DNA of 64,000 nt from Lachnospira rogosae (GTDB taxonomy: Bacteria; Bacillota; Clostridia; Lachnospirales; Lachnospiraceae), in NCBI RefSeq assembly GCF_040096455.1, contig NZ_JBBMER010000008.1:49680-113679 (forward strand). The letters are read 5' to 3'. Both the position numbers and the translations under genes were made by a program. Positions 45,347-53,975 of this stretch are shown here, piece after piece; positions within the stretch are counted from its first letter, which is position 1; each line of letters starts with the position of its first letter. The notes under the pieces were generated by a model that saw only the letters and a list, made by a program, of their open reading frames with translations, had not been told where the DNA came from and did not search any database.

Positions 45347-46693
45347 TTATAAAGCGTTACTTTTTTTCTCTGCACGGTCAAGATAAATATAAAATCCAAC
45401 ATTTAGCACGATTCCCACCATTGTCGATACTGGTGCCGCAAGACCGATCTTTGTCAGGCTTGCATTCGGCTGGATACTCATCACATAGGCAAATGGAAGA
45501 CGTACCAGCAATGTCTGGATTAATCCCTGTGTCATTACCCATACCGTCTTGTTATTACCATTGAAATATCCGACCATACTGAACAGAATTGCTGTCACGA
45601 TTGTTTCCAGTGCGAATCCTTTCAGATATGCATACCCTTTCTGGATAACGGCTACATCCGTTGTGAAGAACCCTGCCAGTATATCGCCTCCAAACATCAC
45701 CAATAAAAATACTATACATCCCACAACCAGGCCAACACCGATTCCGGTAAACATGGATTTCTTCGCACGCTTTGCCTTGCCTGCTCCGATGTTCTGAGAT
45801 ACAAAGGATGCCATCGACTGCATCAGCGCACTTGGAACCAGCATCGCAAAGTTGACAATCTTACATGCAACACCGTAACCCGAAGAAGCTTCCAGGCCAA
45901 GCCGGTTCACAAATGCACAAAGTGCCAGGAAGGACATCTGTGTCAGGAACTCCTGCAGTGCAAGCGGAAGTCCGATCTTTAGGAATTTCTTACACTGACT
46001 ATTCAACCCGAAATCTTTTCTGGTAATCTTAAATGGAAGTTCCTTTTTGATCAGAATAACAATAGCAAATACTACGCTGAGTGCCTGCGCTGTAACAGTT
46101 GCAATCGCCGCACCTGCTGCGTCCATATGAAATCCTGCCACAAGTACTATATCTCCGATCACATTTACAATACATGCAACAAATACAAATAGCAACGGTG
46201 ATTTACTGTCCCCCAGTCCACGGAAAATTGCTGATAAAAGATTGTATGCAACAATAAAGAAAATACCGCCTCCGCAGATACGCACATATACCGAGGTCAG
46301 CTCAACCGCCTCTTTCGGAGCCTGCATCAGGACTGAGATTGGATGTGCAAATCCAACCATAACAATAAATAATCCGACTGCAATCATCGTAAATACAACT
46401 GCTGATCCGCCAATGACCGATCCAATCTGCTCTGGTCTCTTTTCACCGAGATATCTCGCAATCAGTACCGTAATACCCATTGCAAACTGTGTCACTACAA
46501 AAGTTACAAGATTCATTACCTGACTTCCCGTAGAAACCGCTGAAAGCCCGGATGTAGAACCGAATCTTCCAACTACCAGAAGATCCACTGCACCGTATGC
46601 CGCCTGCAGGATCAATGATCCCAGCACCGGTATCATAAATGCAATCAGTTTTTTAAGTATGCTTCCTTGTGTAAAATCTGCCTTATCGTTCAT
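45347..46693 (-). CDS. MATE family efflux transporter
   Basis: 448 residues, twelve helices: opening FTQGSILKKLIAFMIPVLGS, QAAYGAVDLLVVGRFGSTSG, FRGLGDSKSPLLFVFVAC. Start overlaps the stop of the MarR gene by 11 bp. It exports drugs or toxic metabolites, with expression controlled by the MarR. Composition is GC-richer than the 35.2-kb MATE gene, consistent with recent acquisition. Confidence 0.93.
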   Translation of the reverse strand: MNDKADFTQGSILKKLIAFMIPVLGSLILQAAYGAVDLLVVGRFGSTSGLSAVSTGSQVMNLVTFVVTQFAMGITVLIARYLGEKRPEQIGSVIGGSAVVFTMIAVGLFIVMVGFAHPISVLMQAPKEAVELTSVYVRICGGGIFFIVAYNLLSAIFRGLGDSKSPLLFVFVACIVNVIGDIVLVAGFHMDAAGAAIATVTAQALSVVFAIVILIKKELPFKITRKDFGLNSQCKKFLKIGLPLALQEFLTQMSFLALCAFVNRLGLEASSGYGVACKIVNFAMLVPSALMQSMASFVSQNIGAGKAKRAKKSMFTGIGVGLVVGCIVFLLVMFGGDILAGFFTTDVAVIQKGYAYLKGFALETIVTAILFSMVGYFNGNNKTVWVMTQGLIQTLLVRLPFAYVMSIQPNASLTKIGLAAPVSTMVGIVLNVGFYIYLDRAEKKSNAL

Positions 46694-47138
46694 CGTAATG
46701 TTTTCTCCTTTCGCACATGATCTGATAAAATTTCTCTATCGTCCGTATCATACATTCTGCATCTTCGTCCGAGATTTCTTCCATGTAAGGGAGCAGACTT
46801 TTAAAATATTGTTCGTCATATTTCTGCGAAAGATTTGTTCCCTTTCTTGTAACAGCTATGTATGTGACACGTCCATCTGCTTCAGAAGCCATTTTCTTAA
46901 GGTATCCTTTTTCTTCCATCTCTTTGACAGTTCTTGTAACTCCCGGTCTTGGAAGCTCCATTGCATCACTGATATCCGACACCTTTACCTGTACGCCCTG
47001 TCCTTCCAAAGACTGTATCGTATCCAGATATTGAATAAAGGATGAACGAACACCTTCGGGCAACGGTGGGAGCATCTCCCGGGTCCGCTTTGCCTGATAA
47101 CATGCATCGAACATCCTTTTTATTATTTCACTTGTCAT
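46683..47138 (-). CDS. MarR family regulator of the MATE gene
   Basis: 151 residues: VKVSDISDAMELPRPGVTRT, KEMEEKGYLKKMASEADGRV wing, and helical ends with CYQAKRTREMLPPLPEG. Transcribed first, overlapping the MATE start. Its own promoter carries a palindrome, so it is probably an autorepressor relieved by the drug that the MATE protein exports. Confidence 0.9.
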   Translation of the reverse strand: MTSEIIKRMFDACYQAKRTREMLPPLPEGVRSSFIQYLDTIQSLEGQGVQVKVSDISDAMELPRPGVTRTVKEMEEKGYLKKMASEADGRVTYIAVTRKGTNLSQKYDEQYFKSLLPYMEEISDEDAECMIRTIEKFYQIMCERRKHYDER

Positions 47139-47209
47139 ATTCTGTCCTCCTTATATATTATCAGTAAAATCACCACTTATACTTTCTTTTGCATTCATGG
47201 CACTTCTAG

Positions 47210-47265
47210 TAATTATCACAGTTAATTACCTTTGATAATTATATAAAAATTTAGAAATTTGTCAA
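47210..47265 (-). promoter_or_regulatory. Strong promoter and operator of the MarR-MATE operon
   Basis: Minus strand TTGACA (47265-47260), 16-bp spacer, TATAAT (47243-47238), overlapped by an inverted repeat TAATTATC/GATAATTA with arms at 47210-47217 and 47234-47241. Binding there would block transcription. Confidence 0.75.
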
Positions 47266-47314
47266 GCTTTTATTCCATTGTTAACAGCTGATCCGCTGAA
47301 AATTTATCATCTTC

Positions 47315-47674
47315 TTAATATCTTCCGGAATTTTTTCCCAGATTTCCGCAGACACATATTCCATATTTTCCCAAATCTACCCTTCCATTTATCACTTCAA
47401 CTCCATCCGCTCGAAGAAGTTCTGCCTGTACATCCTCTCCACCAAACGCAAATGCCCCGGCCAGTTCACCTTTCGCATTGACCACTCTGAAGCACGGAAT
47501 ATGTTCCGGATCCGGATTCTTATGCAGTGCATTGCCCACGGCTCTTGCCATTCTGTGGTCTCCCGCCATCTCTGCGATCTTCCCATAAGTTGCCACATGT
47601 CCTTTCGGAATACGCTTCACTGCTTCATAGATTCTCTTTGTCGGACTGTCCGTAACCAGATCATACCCAGACAA
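47315..47674 (-). CDS. MGMT/Ogt family protein, PCFRV variant
   Basis: 119 residues, matching the DNA-binding domain of O6-alkylguanine methyltransferases: IYEAVKRIPKGHVATYGKIA, RMARAVGNALHKNPDP, IPCFRVVNAKGELAGAFAFG. The active-site motif PCHRV has become PCFRV: Cys kept, His replaced by Phe. This occurs in a known short Firmicutes subgroup of uncertain activity. The start is unclear (TTG at 47674) because it is fused to a truncated TnpV gene. Confidence 0.75.
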   Translation of the reverse strand: MSGYDLVTDSPTKRIYEAVKRIPKGHVATYGKIAEMAGDHRMARAVGNALHKNPDPEHIPCFRVVNAKGELAGAFAFGGEDVQAELLRADGVEVINGRVDLGKYGICVCGNLGKNSGRY

Positions 47675-47939
47675 TCTGATCTTTCTCTTTATCCGGCAAA
47701 GGCTCTTTTTTCTCTAGCTGTTTCAGAATCGCTTCTTCCCGTTCTCTGGCTGCCTTGTCTACTTCCAGAAGATGCTCTCCAATGGTGTCCTGCAGAAGCA
47801 TCACCTGATAAGTTGAATTTCGATGATTCTTCAGATAATCTCTGTGAAGAAAACCATACTTGCCAAGTTGCTCCATCTGCTCACCGGATTTATAGGTGAG
47901 ATTCGGGATCAGATATCCATTTACATTTGTATACGTTAT
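47661..47939 (-). pseudogene. TnpV-family transposon protein, truncated
   Basis: Minus strand reads ITYTNVNGYLIPNLTYKSGE, then LGKYGFLHRDYLKNHRNSTY and EHLLEVDKAAREREEAI, ending DQIVWV. TnpV proteins normally continue RRMNSIRNRAEE; here the chain stops at the MGMT gene, and no start codon precedes ITYT. Confidence 0.75.
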
Positions 47940-48015
47940 ATAAATAGGACATTCGCAATCCGCTTTCGCTACTTGCTCATGAACGCAGTTGCTTCGCTGC
48001 CTGCGTTCATTTTAT

Positions 48016-48234
48016 TATGAGATTCCGACAGGTGTATTAAGAGGTACTGGGCACTCTTTATACCCGGCTATTGCAACTATCATAGGAACCTGTTGTTTTC
48101 GTATCCTCTGGATATATACTATTTTCAGGCAGCATTGCCAGTTAAATATTCTGTATTATGCTTTTCCTATTTCATGGATACTAACACTATTTCTTATTAT
48201 AATTGGCTTTATTATAATAAAACCAATAAAGTAA
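48016..48234 (+). pseudogene. MATE transporter C-terminal remnant
   Basis: Plus strand reads EIPTGVLRGTGHSLYPAIAT, IIGTCCFRILWIYTIF and YYAFPISWILTLFLIIIGFI, the last helices of a MATE protein. No N-terminal part. Opposite in orientation to the intact MATE gene. Confidence 0.7.
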
Positions 48235-48306
48235 TATCCAAACGAATAAATTTTATTTTTATGCACAAATCGGACAGCTTTAAAAATTTAGCTGTCCGAC
48301 CTACTC

Positions 48307-49275
48307 TTAATAATATCCCCGTTCTTCCTGCCAGTCTTTCACATAGCATCGAATTCCAATATAAATCACATGCACCAGTAGCAACAGCGTGATAAGATTT
48401 ACAGGAATAACAGATTTTATCCATTCTCCAAAGTAAATTACAATAGCTGCACTCGTTATCGCCACTATTATACTGAGGATATCCCAGCAATATTTCCGGT
48501 AGATTTTTCCAACCTGATAGCCAATCCCAACTATCAGTAATCCGGTTATTATAAATAAAATTCCCATAACAATAGCTACGATCAGCCAGTACATAAGCCC
48601 GGAAAGGATACGGTTAGGTATTCCGCTGCTTAACTGTCCGAAAGAATCTGCACCTATGACAAACTCCCGAAACAAGCTTCCCATTCCTTTTCCTAACACA
48701 CCGAAAAAGGTGATACAGTCGTTAAGGAAAACTGGCGAAAGAATAGCCGTAAACAGGGTTATTGTTATGCTGTACCATGCCAGTAGGAACAGGATACTTT
48801 CATAACCAGTTGTCATATTTTTAAATTTCTTTTCCAGCTGACTTTTGCGGTTATCGCATTTTTCTTTTGCTTTCTGGTAAGCAGTGCGGTCACATTTTTC
48901 ACATTTCTCATAAGGCACTTTTTTCTCAACAGCTACCTCTACCGTCTTTTGGTGTGTCTGTGCATAAAGTTTCTCCTGTTCTGCTTTTTCATACTTAAAT
49001 TTCCATGCCACGACTTCTGCGTCGGCTCTTTTCCTTCTGTCTGTCTCGTTGGTCAATCGCTCCTCTGTTTGCCTTAATCTTGTCCGCAATGCTTCGATAT
49101 TCTCGACTCTGTTTTCGCTGTTCAATTTCTCGTTCAAGGTCAGCGATTCGCTTAGCTGCTTGTTCAGTTCCAAAATTGTCTGGTCTTTCTGATCCAGTTC
49201 GTCCTGCATCTGTTCTGTCATCAGCAAAAGTTCTTCCACCTGCCCGACGTTCTCTAAGTCTTTGCATCCGTTCAT
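48307..49275 (-). CDS. DUF6040-like coiled-coil membrane protein
   Basis: 322 residues. Residues 1-95 are a coiled coil (LLLMTEQMQDELDQKDQTIL, then ELNKQLSESLTLNEKL), a Cys pair follows (KCEKCDRTAYQK), then four hydrophobic helices in 160-310. The first 281 bp overlap mobA in another frame. The ATG at 49275 is preceded by GAGGGAG. DUF6040 proteins travel with MobA in Clostridiales mobilizable elements; a role in transfer or relaxase positioning is inferred. Confidence 0.8.
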   Translation of the reverse strand: MNGCKDLENVGQVEELLLMTEQMQDELDQKDQTILELNKQLSESLTLNEKLNSENRVENIEALRTRLRQTEERLTNETDRRKRADAEVVAWKFKYEKAEQEKLYAQTHQKTVEVAVEKKVPYEKCEKCDRTAYQKAKEKCDNRKSQLEKKFKNMTTGYESILFLLAWYSITITLFTAILSPVFLNDCITFFGVLGKGMGSLFREFVIGADSFGQLSSGIPNRILSGLMYWLIVAIVMGILFIITGLLIVGIGYQVGKIYRKYCWDILSIIVAITSAAIVIYFGEWIKSVIPVNLITLLLLVHVIYIGIRCYVKDWQEERGYY

Positions 49276-50716
49276 CAAGCTCCCTCACTTTCTCTATCTG
49301 CTGTTTAAGGTCAGCAATTCGGTGTTCTGTTTCTGCAATAAGCTGTTCTCGCTGTTCAGCTTCTGCGTTAATTCCTGCCATTGCTGATTCTCGGTTTCCA
49401 ACTGTTCGATTCTGGTTTTCTGTTGCTCGATCTGTGAGAGCAGTTCTTCTGTATCTGGCAAAAGATTCAGCAGCCCGGATAATTCGCTGTTTAAGTTTTT
49501 TAAACTCTGGTTCTGCTCCTGAAAAAACAGAAGCTGCCTGTCCCGTTCCTGTAATTCCTGTATCATCTCTGCCATAAGATTCTGCTGTTCCTCGATCTGG
49601 TTTATCATTGTCTCCATCATGGGAATGACTTCCCGGCTTTCTTCTAATGTCATCCAATCGCTCCTTCCATTGTGTCAATGCACCAGATACTTTTCCAAAA
49701 GAAATCTTTATTTTACCCAGCAGTGCATTTTGTCTTTTTATGATCTGGTTTTCCTCCACTTTCCATGAAGCGGAGGATGTCTGTCCGTTTTGAAATTTCT
49801 CATCAATTTTTCTGGCATCCGCACCCTCATGGATCGTTGGTATCTCAAATTTTCCCTGCCTTGCATAAGAACGGTGGTCAATGTGATTTTCCGTTTTCAA
49901 ATGTGCATTACAGACATTTGCCCATTCGCTCCGCCATAGTTCACAATTTTTGGGATTGTTCCATCCGGTAGCATCGGTTAATACACGTTTCCACTGTTTA
50001 CGATTCCTTGCACCGATTTTCGGATTACCGTTTTCGTCCAATACCGGGATTCGGATTCCATGACGGGCAGGGTTCTTTTTATCCTGCCACCAGTCCGGGT
50101 GAGACTCATCAACCACGATATTTCCATCATTATCTCTGACAAAATCCCAGTCTTTGACTTCTTTGTTTCCCCATGAATGGTCTGGATTGAATGGACGCAT
50201 GGTAACAAGTAAATGCACATGTGGGTTTCCATCGCCCTTATCGTGAATGCTCCAATCTGCACACATGCCTTTGTCTACAAAGATTTTCTGAATATAATCC
50301 GTTGTATATTCAATCTGTTCCTTTCGGTTCCATTCTTTCGGTAGTGAGAACTCAAACGACCTGCCAAGCTGTGCATCCGCGGTCTTCTCAATCTTCAAAA
50401 CTTCATTCCACAAACGCTGTTTCTGAAAAGTAAGTTTGAATTTTTCCAGTGCAGCTTCTTTGTTATCTGCTCTTTTATATCGGACTGATTTCTGGAACCG
50501 TCTGATAGTTTCAGCAGGTACATTCTGCCATTCCTGTGGTGCATTTTCACACATCATCAGGCTGGTATAAACGACTTCTTTTTTTGAAGTGTAGTAGCTG
50601 ATCCTGCCTGTTTCTTCATTTTTCATCACATCGCCATTGAGATAAGCAGACGCCGATATGATGGATTTTCCTTTGCTGCGTCCAACAATCTTTACTGTAT
50701 AATGAAAAATCGCCAT
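48995..50716 (-). CDS. mobA: MobA/MobL family relaxase
   Basis: 573 residues from the ATG at 50716 (AAAGGGGG upstream). The relaxase domain is at residues 1-220: IFHYTVKIVGRSKGKSIISA, SAYLNGDVMKNE, and the HUH-type histidine cluster GNPHVHLLVTMRPF with WSIHDKGDG. The C-terminal half is Arg/Gln-rich and overlaps two other genes. It nicks the element's oriT and leads the strand into recipients with a helper conjugation system. Confidence 0.9.
   Translation of the reverse strand: MAIFHYTVKIVGRSKGKSIISASAYLNGDVMKNEETGRISYYTSKKEVVYTSLMMCENAPQEWQNVPAETIRRFQKSVRYKRADNKEAALEKFKLTFQKQRLWNEVLKIEKTADAQLGRSFEFSLPKEWNRKEQIEYTTDYIQKIFVDKGMCADWSIHDKGDGNPHVHLLVTMRPFNPDHSWGNKEVKDWDFVRDNDGNIVVDESHPDWWQDKKNPARHGIRIPVLDENGNPKIGARNRKQWKRVLTDATGWNNPKNCELWRSEWANVCNAHLKTENHIDHRSYARQGKFEIPTIHEGADARKIDEKFQNGQTSSASWKVEENQIIKRQNALLGKIKISFGKVSGALTQWKERLDDIRRKPGSHSHDGDNDKPDRGTAESYGRDDTGITGTGQAASVFSGAEPEFKKLKQRIIRAAESFARYRRTALTDRATENQNRTVGNRESAMAGINAEAEQREQLIAETEHRIADLKQQIEKVRELDERMQRLRERRAGGRTFADDRTDAGRTGSERPDNFGTEQAAKRIADLEREIEQRKQSREYRSIADKIKANRGAIDQRDRQKEKSRRRSRGMEI
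49294..49653 (-). CDS. Coiled-coil protein nested out of frame within mobA
   Basis: 119 residues, almost entirely predicted coiled coil (EESREVIPMMETMINQIEEQ, NLMAEMIQELQERDRQLL, LLSQIEQQKTRIEQLETENQ). It lies wholly inside mobA in the +1 frame. A strong Shine-Dalgarno (GGAAGGAGCG) sits five bases ahead of the ATG, and the next gene in the same frame, DUF6040, starts 18 bp after its stop. The SD argues for real expression. Function unknown; it may pair with the DUF6040 coiled coil. Confidence 0.65.
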   Translation of the reverse strand: MTLEESREVIPMMETMINQIEEQQNLMAEMIQELQERDRQLLFFQEQNQSLKNLNSELSGLLNLLPDTEELLSQIEQQKTRIEQLETENQQWQELTQKLNSENSLLQKQNTELLTLNSR

Positions 50717-50996
50717 GCTCCGTTTCCCCCTTTCTGCCGTATCCGGCTTTGATTTCCAGCAGGTAACCTTTTCCCTAAAAGAAAATGGTATCTGCCGGAA
50801 CGCCCTCTGCATAAGAGTGCCTCCTGCGGCATGAGCAGGTCTGGCTGAAAGCCCCGCCGACGGAACGAGCCCGGCAAGCGTAAGCGCAGACCGGTTGCCA
50901 TCTGTGGCAAACTTATACGGACGACCTCTGGTTGTCCATAAGTGCGCCCTTCATAAAAAAGCAATGAAGGGAATGGAAAACCCACTCCCTCCGGCA
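50717..50996. other. Intergenic region upstream of mobA, probable oriT
   Basis: GC-rich 280 bp between the DUF3847 and relaxase genes with several short inverted repeats (for example TCCGCCGACGGAACGAGCCC area) and no credible gene: the ORF on the minus strand (50692-50997) has Arg/Gly/Pro-rich, non-protein-like composition. MOBQ/MobA-type relaxases usually have oriT directly upstream. No nic site was identified. Confidence 0.4.
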
Positions 50997-51311
50997 TTAC
51001 ACTTCCTCCGTATTTGCAACTGGCTCTTTCTGCATTGCCTTTGAGAAAAACTTTCCGTTTGCTTCCTGCCTTTTTAAGAAGCCGATCAGCTTCGGGATAT
51101 CTTCTTCCTCAATCGCAGAACCCAGCACCGATTCCACCGCACCGCCAATCTGGCAGAGCCTGTGTGTCCGCTTTTTGGTTTCCACATCTTTCTGACGTTT
51201 CTTCAGTTCCCGTTTCTGTGCTGCATACTGTTTTGCCTTCTCAAGGCTTTCCTGTTCTTTCTTTTCCAACTGGAGCATACGCTCCTCATAACTCTTTGTT
51301 GATCTTGCCAT
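50997..51311 (-). CDS. DUF3847 family mobilization-accessory protein
   Basis: 104 residues. Residues 5-55 are a highly charged helix (SYEERMLQLEKKEQESLEKA, KQYAAQKRELKKRQKDVET), then RLCQIGGAVESVLGSAIEEE and IPKLIGFLKRQEANGKFF. DUF3847 regularly precedes MobA in Clostridiales mobilizable elements and is probably a relaxosome accessory (MobC-like). AAAGGA precedes the start. Confidence 0.8.
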   Translation of the reverse strand: MARSTKSYEERMLQLEKKEQESLEKAKQYAAQKRELKKRQKDVETKKRTHRLCQIGGAVESVLGSAIEEEDIPKLIGFLKRQEANGKFFSKAMQKEPVANTEEV

Positions 51312-51457
51312 AAATATCATCGTCCTTTCATTTTTCTTCCAAACATAAGTTTCCTGTTGTCTGTCAGACGAAGTACATGGTATAATCTGCTTGCGTGTAG
51401 GTATATCATGGCTCCGGTCTGATAGAACCTTTGGCGGTTTCTTCGGGAACCGCTTTT

Positions 51458-51688
51458 TTAAGTTGAACCGTTTCTTGTGACTGCTTTCACATTTCCCTTA
51501 TCCCTCAAGTCCCTGCCCTCGTTGGCTTCCATAAAGAGTTCCAGCATATCTGTTTTGATCAGGACTTTTCTCCCAACCTTCAATACCGGAAGTTTCTTCC
51601 ACTCTACCAACTTTCGCAGGGTGTTCCTGCCAATTCCCGTATAATCAGCAGCTTCCTCAATAGATAAGGCGATCTTTCTTTGCGTCAT
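51458..51688 (-). CDS. xis: Excisionase (Tn916 Xis-like, MerR-type HTH)
   Basis: 76 residues: LSIEEAADYTGIGRNTLRKL, then LPVLKVGRKVLIKTDMLELF, the excisionase/HTH_17 fold. It bends DNA to promote excision by the integrase encoded at 52580. Transcribed from a divergent promoter region shared with the XRE gene. Confidence 0.88.
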   Translation of the reverse strand: MTQRKIALSIEEAADYTGIGRNTLRKLVEWKKLPVLKVGRKVLIKTDMLELFMEANEGRDLRDKGNVKAVTRNGST

Positions 51689-51707
51689 ATGACCACCTCC
51701 TTATTGA

Positions 51708-51832
51708 TTGCATTATGCAATTTCGTTTGTGCTGTCAGTATAGCGTGTTTGCATCTTGTTGTCAAGCGTTATGAAATTATATTTCTTTTCTTTAAATTGC
51801 ATATTGCAATATATGTTGTTACGTGGTATAGT
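51708..51832. promoter_or_regulatory. Divergent xis/XRE promoters with two TTGCAT..ATGCAA-type palindromes
   Basis: Leftward promoter: minus TTGACA (51765-51760), 17-bp spacer, TATACT (51742-51737). Rightward promoter: TTGCAA (51804-51809), 17 bp, TATAGT (51827-51832). Palindromes TTGCATTATGCAA (51708-51720) and TTGCATATTGCAA (51797-51809) lie between xis and its promoter and over the rightward -35, fitting repression of both by the XRE protein. Confidence 0.7.
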
Positions 51833-51863
51833 AATGACATACCGAAAAAGGAGGCACATCAGC

Positions 51864-52493
51864 ATGAAAGATAAAGAACTACGCAAGCTGATCGGCAGCA
51901 GGGCAAAACAGCGCCGTCTGGAATTAAATCTGACACAGCCTTATGTCGCAGAGAAGATGGGAGTTACCGCTTCCACAATCCTGCGTTATGAGAACGGTTC
52001 GATTGACAATACCAAAAAGATGGTACTGGAAGGTCTCTCGGAAGCACTTCATGTATCAATCAAATGGCTCAAAGGGGAAACCGATGAATATGAAACTGAT
52101 ATTACGGATAAGAAAGAATTGCAGATTCGTGATGCGATGGGCAACATTCTCAAACAGTTACCTCTTGATCTCAATAAAACAGAAGACGCTTTTTCTAAAG
52201 ACTTACTGCTGTTACTGTTAAAGCAATATGAATTGTTTCTGGATTCGTTTCAGTTCGCCTGCAAAAATTACAAAGGCAGTACCAAAGATGCGGACATTGC
52301 CAAAGTAATGGGATTTGAATCGAAAGATGAATATAATGAGATTATGTTTCTCAGGGAGATCACGCATACTGTCAACGCATTTAACGATATGGCAGATGTG
52401 ATAAGGCTCTATTCAAAGAAACCGGAAGCAGCAGAACAAAGGCTTGCCAATCTTTTATCCGAAGTTATGTATGAGGATTCTGAATCGGTATAG
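51864..52493 (+). CDS. XRE family repressor of the mobile element
   Basis: 209 residues. HTH_3 at residues 3-62 (LIGSRAKQRRLELNLTQPYV, AEKMGVTASTILRYENGSID), then an effector or dimerisation domain of about 140 residues without a known family. The ATG at 51864 has AAAAAGGAGG ahead and matches the promoter at 51804. A likely regulator of excision and integration. Confidence 0.88.
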   Translation: MKDKELRKLIGSRAKQRRLELNLTQPYVAEKMGVTASTILRYENGSIDNTKKMVLEGLSEALHVSIKWLKGETDEYETDITDKKELQIRDAMGNILKQLPLDLNKTEDAFSKDLLLLLLKQYELFLDSFQFACKNYKGSTKDADIAKVMGFESKDEYNEIMFLREITHTVNAFNDMADVIRLYSKKPEAAEQRLANLLSEVMYEDSESV

Positions 52494-52579
52494 TAAGACA
52501 ACCGGAGTTGTGATATACTTACACGCAAGAAGCATTTCAACAGTTCCGATTGTCTGATATCGAAAGGAGACATACGATT

Positions 52580-53875
52580 ATGGCAAAAGGATCTGTTAGA
52601 AAAAAAGGAAAAAAATGGTACTATCGCTTCTATGTAGAAGATGCAAGCGGTAAAATGGTTCAGAAAGAATACGCCGGAACCGAGAGTAAAAGTGAGACGG
52701 AAAAGCTTCTCCGCAAGGCACTGGAAGATTACGAAAATAAGAAGTTTGTCGCAAAGGCAGATAATCTTACCGTAGGAGAACTTCTGGACATGTGGGCAGA
52801 AGAAGAACTAAAAACTGGGACACTCAGCAACGGTACAGTAGAAAATTATCTTGGTGTAATCCGCTATATCAAAAAACACCCGATTGCAGACCGCAAACTG
52901 AAAACAGTTACTGCCGAACATTTACAGGCATTTCTTGATCTGCTTACATTCGGTGGTGAGTTTCCAGACGGGAAAGTAAGAAAAGGATACAGCAAAGATT
53001 ATATCCATTCTTTTTCCGCAGTGTTACAGCAGTCATTCCGTTTTGCAGTATTTCCAAAACAGTTAATCAGTTTCAATCCGATGCAGTATATTAAGCTGAA
53101 AAAGCAGGCAGAGGAAGTTGACCTCTTTTCCGATGATGAAGTGGAAGAAGGTACACAGCCGATTTCACATGAGGATTATGAACGGCTTATCCAATATCTG
53201 GAAAAGAAAAATCCACCTGCTATTCTGCCGATTCAAATTGCGTATTATGCCGGGCTCCGTATCGGGGAAACCTGTGGTCTTACATGGCAGGACATTAACC
53301 TTGAGGAACAATGCCTGACCATAAAACGCAGTATCCGCTACGACGGCATGAAACACAAAAATATTATCGGACCAACGAAACGGAAAAAAGTAAGGATTGT
53401 TGATTTTGGAGATACGCTGACTGAAGTACTGAAAGCTGCCAGAAAAGAACAGCTCAAAAACCGGATGCAGTATGGCGAATTATATCACCGCAATTACTAC
53501 AAAGAAGTGCATGTGAAAAACAGGGTATATTATGAATACTATCATCTTGACGGAACACAGGAAATCCCGACAGATTACAAAGAAATCTCCTTTGTCTGCC
53601 TGCGACCAGATGGCTCTTTGGAACTGCCGAGTACACTCAGCATTGTATGCAGATCAGTGGCAAAGAAGCTGGAAGGATTTGAAGATTTCCATTTTCACCA
53701 GTTGCGTCACACTTATACCAGCAATCTGCTTTCCAATGGAGCTGCACCGAAAGATGTACAGGAACTGTTAGGACACTCTGATGTCAGTACCACAATGAAT
53801 ATTTACGCTCACTCAACAAGAAAAGCAAAACGGGATTCCGCAAGACTTCTTGATAAAGTAGCGAGCAATGCTTAA
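52580..53875 (+). CDS. int: Tyrosine-type site-specific integrase
   Basis: 431 residues. N-terminal AP2-like arm-binding domain (SVRKKGKKWYYRFYVEDASG), SAM-like core-binding domain (LTVGELLDMWAEEELKTGTL), and catalytic domain with Arg in AYYAGLRIGETCGLTWQDIN, HxxR in FHQLRHTYTSNLL, GHSDVSTTMNIYAH and its Tyr. The start at 52580 has AAAGGAGA upstream. It inserts and, with Xis, excises the element. Confidence 0.93.
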   Translation: MAKGSVRKKGKKWYYRFYVEDASGKMVQKEYAGTESKSETEKLLRKALEDYENKKFVAKADNLTVGELLDMWAEEELKTGTLSNGTVENYLGVIRYIKKHPIADRKLKTVTAEHLQAFLDLLTFGGEFPDGKVRKGYSKDYIHSFSAVLQQSFRFAVFPKQLISFNPMQYIKLKKQAEEVDLFSDDEVEEGTQPISHEDYERLIQYLEKKNPPAILPIQIAYYAGLRIGETCGLTWQDINLEEQCLTIKRSIRYDGMKHKNIIGPTKRKKVRIVDFGDTLTEVLKAARKEQLKNRMQYGELYHRNYYKEVHVKNRVYYEYYHLDGTQEIPTDYKEISFVCLRPDGSLELPSTLSIVCRSVAKKLEGFEDFHFHQLRHTYTSNLLSNGAAPKDVQELLGHSDVSTTMNIYAHSTRKAKRDSARLLDKVASNA

Positions 53876-53882
53876 CTAAAAA

Positions 53883-53975
53883 TTTCCCTTATTTCCCTTG
53901 CGGATTCCGCATAAGGGCAAAAATAAGGGAAAATACATATCATTTCACTATCTAAGGGGCTGTAAGCCTTGAAAA
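53883..53975. other. Proposed right end (attR) of mobilizable element
   Basis: Inverted arm-type pair TTTCCCTTATTTCCCTTGCG (53883) and ATAAGGGCAAAAATAAGGGA (53911), then CCTTGAAAA at 53967-53975. Mirrors the arrangement at 43589-43700. The following 53976-54298 is AT-rich, with GAATTTCG tandem copies near 54170, and holds no gene. Confidence 0.45.

Noticed and set aside
47989..48234. Intact 81-aa membrane protein
   Set aside because: Only the last MATE helices are present; the apparent start is a TTG in unrelated sequence.
49005..49577. 190-aa plus-strand ORF opposite mobA
   Set aside because: Antisense reading of Arg/Glu-rich coding sequence (Ser/Leu/Ala-rich product), no SD. Only the minus-strand nested ORF has translation signals.
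50692..50997. 101-aa ORF between DUF3847 and mobA genes
   Set aside because: Pro/Gly/Arg-rich with no protein-like pattern, overlaps the mobA start, and fits a GC-rich oriT-type region better.
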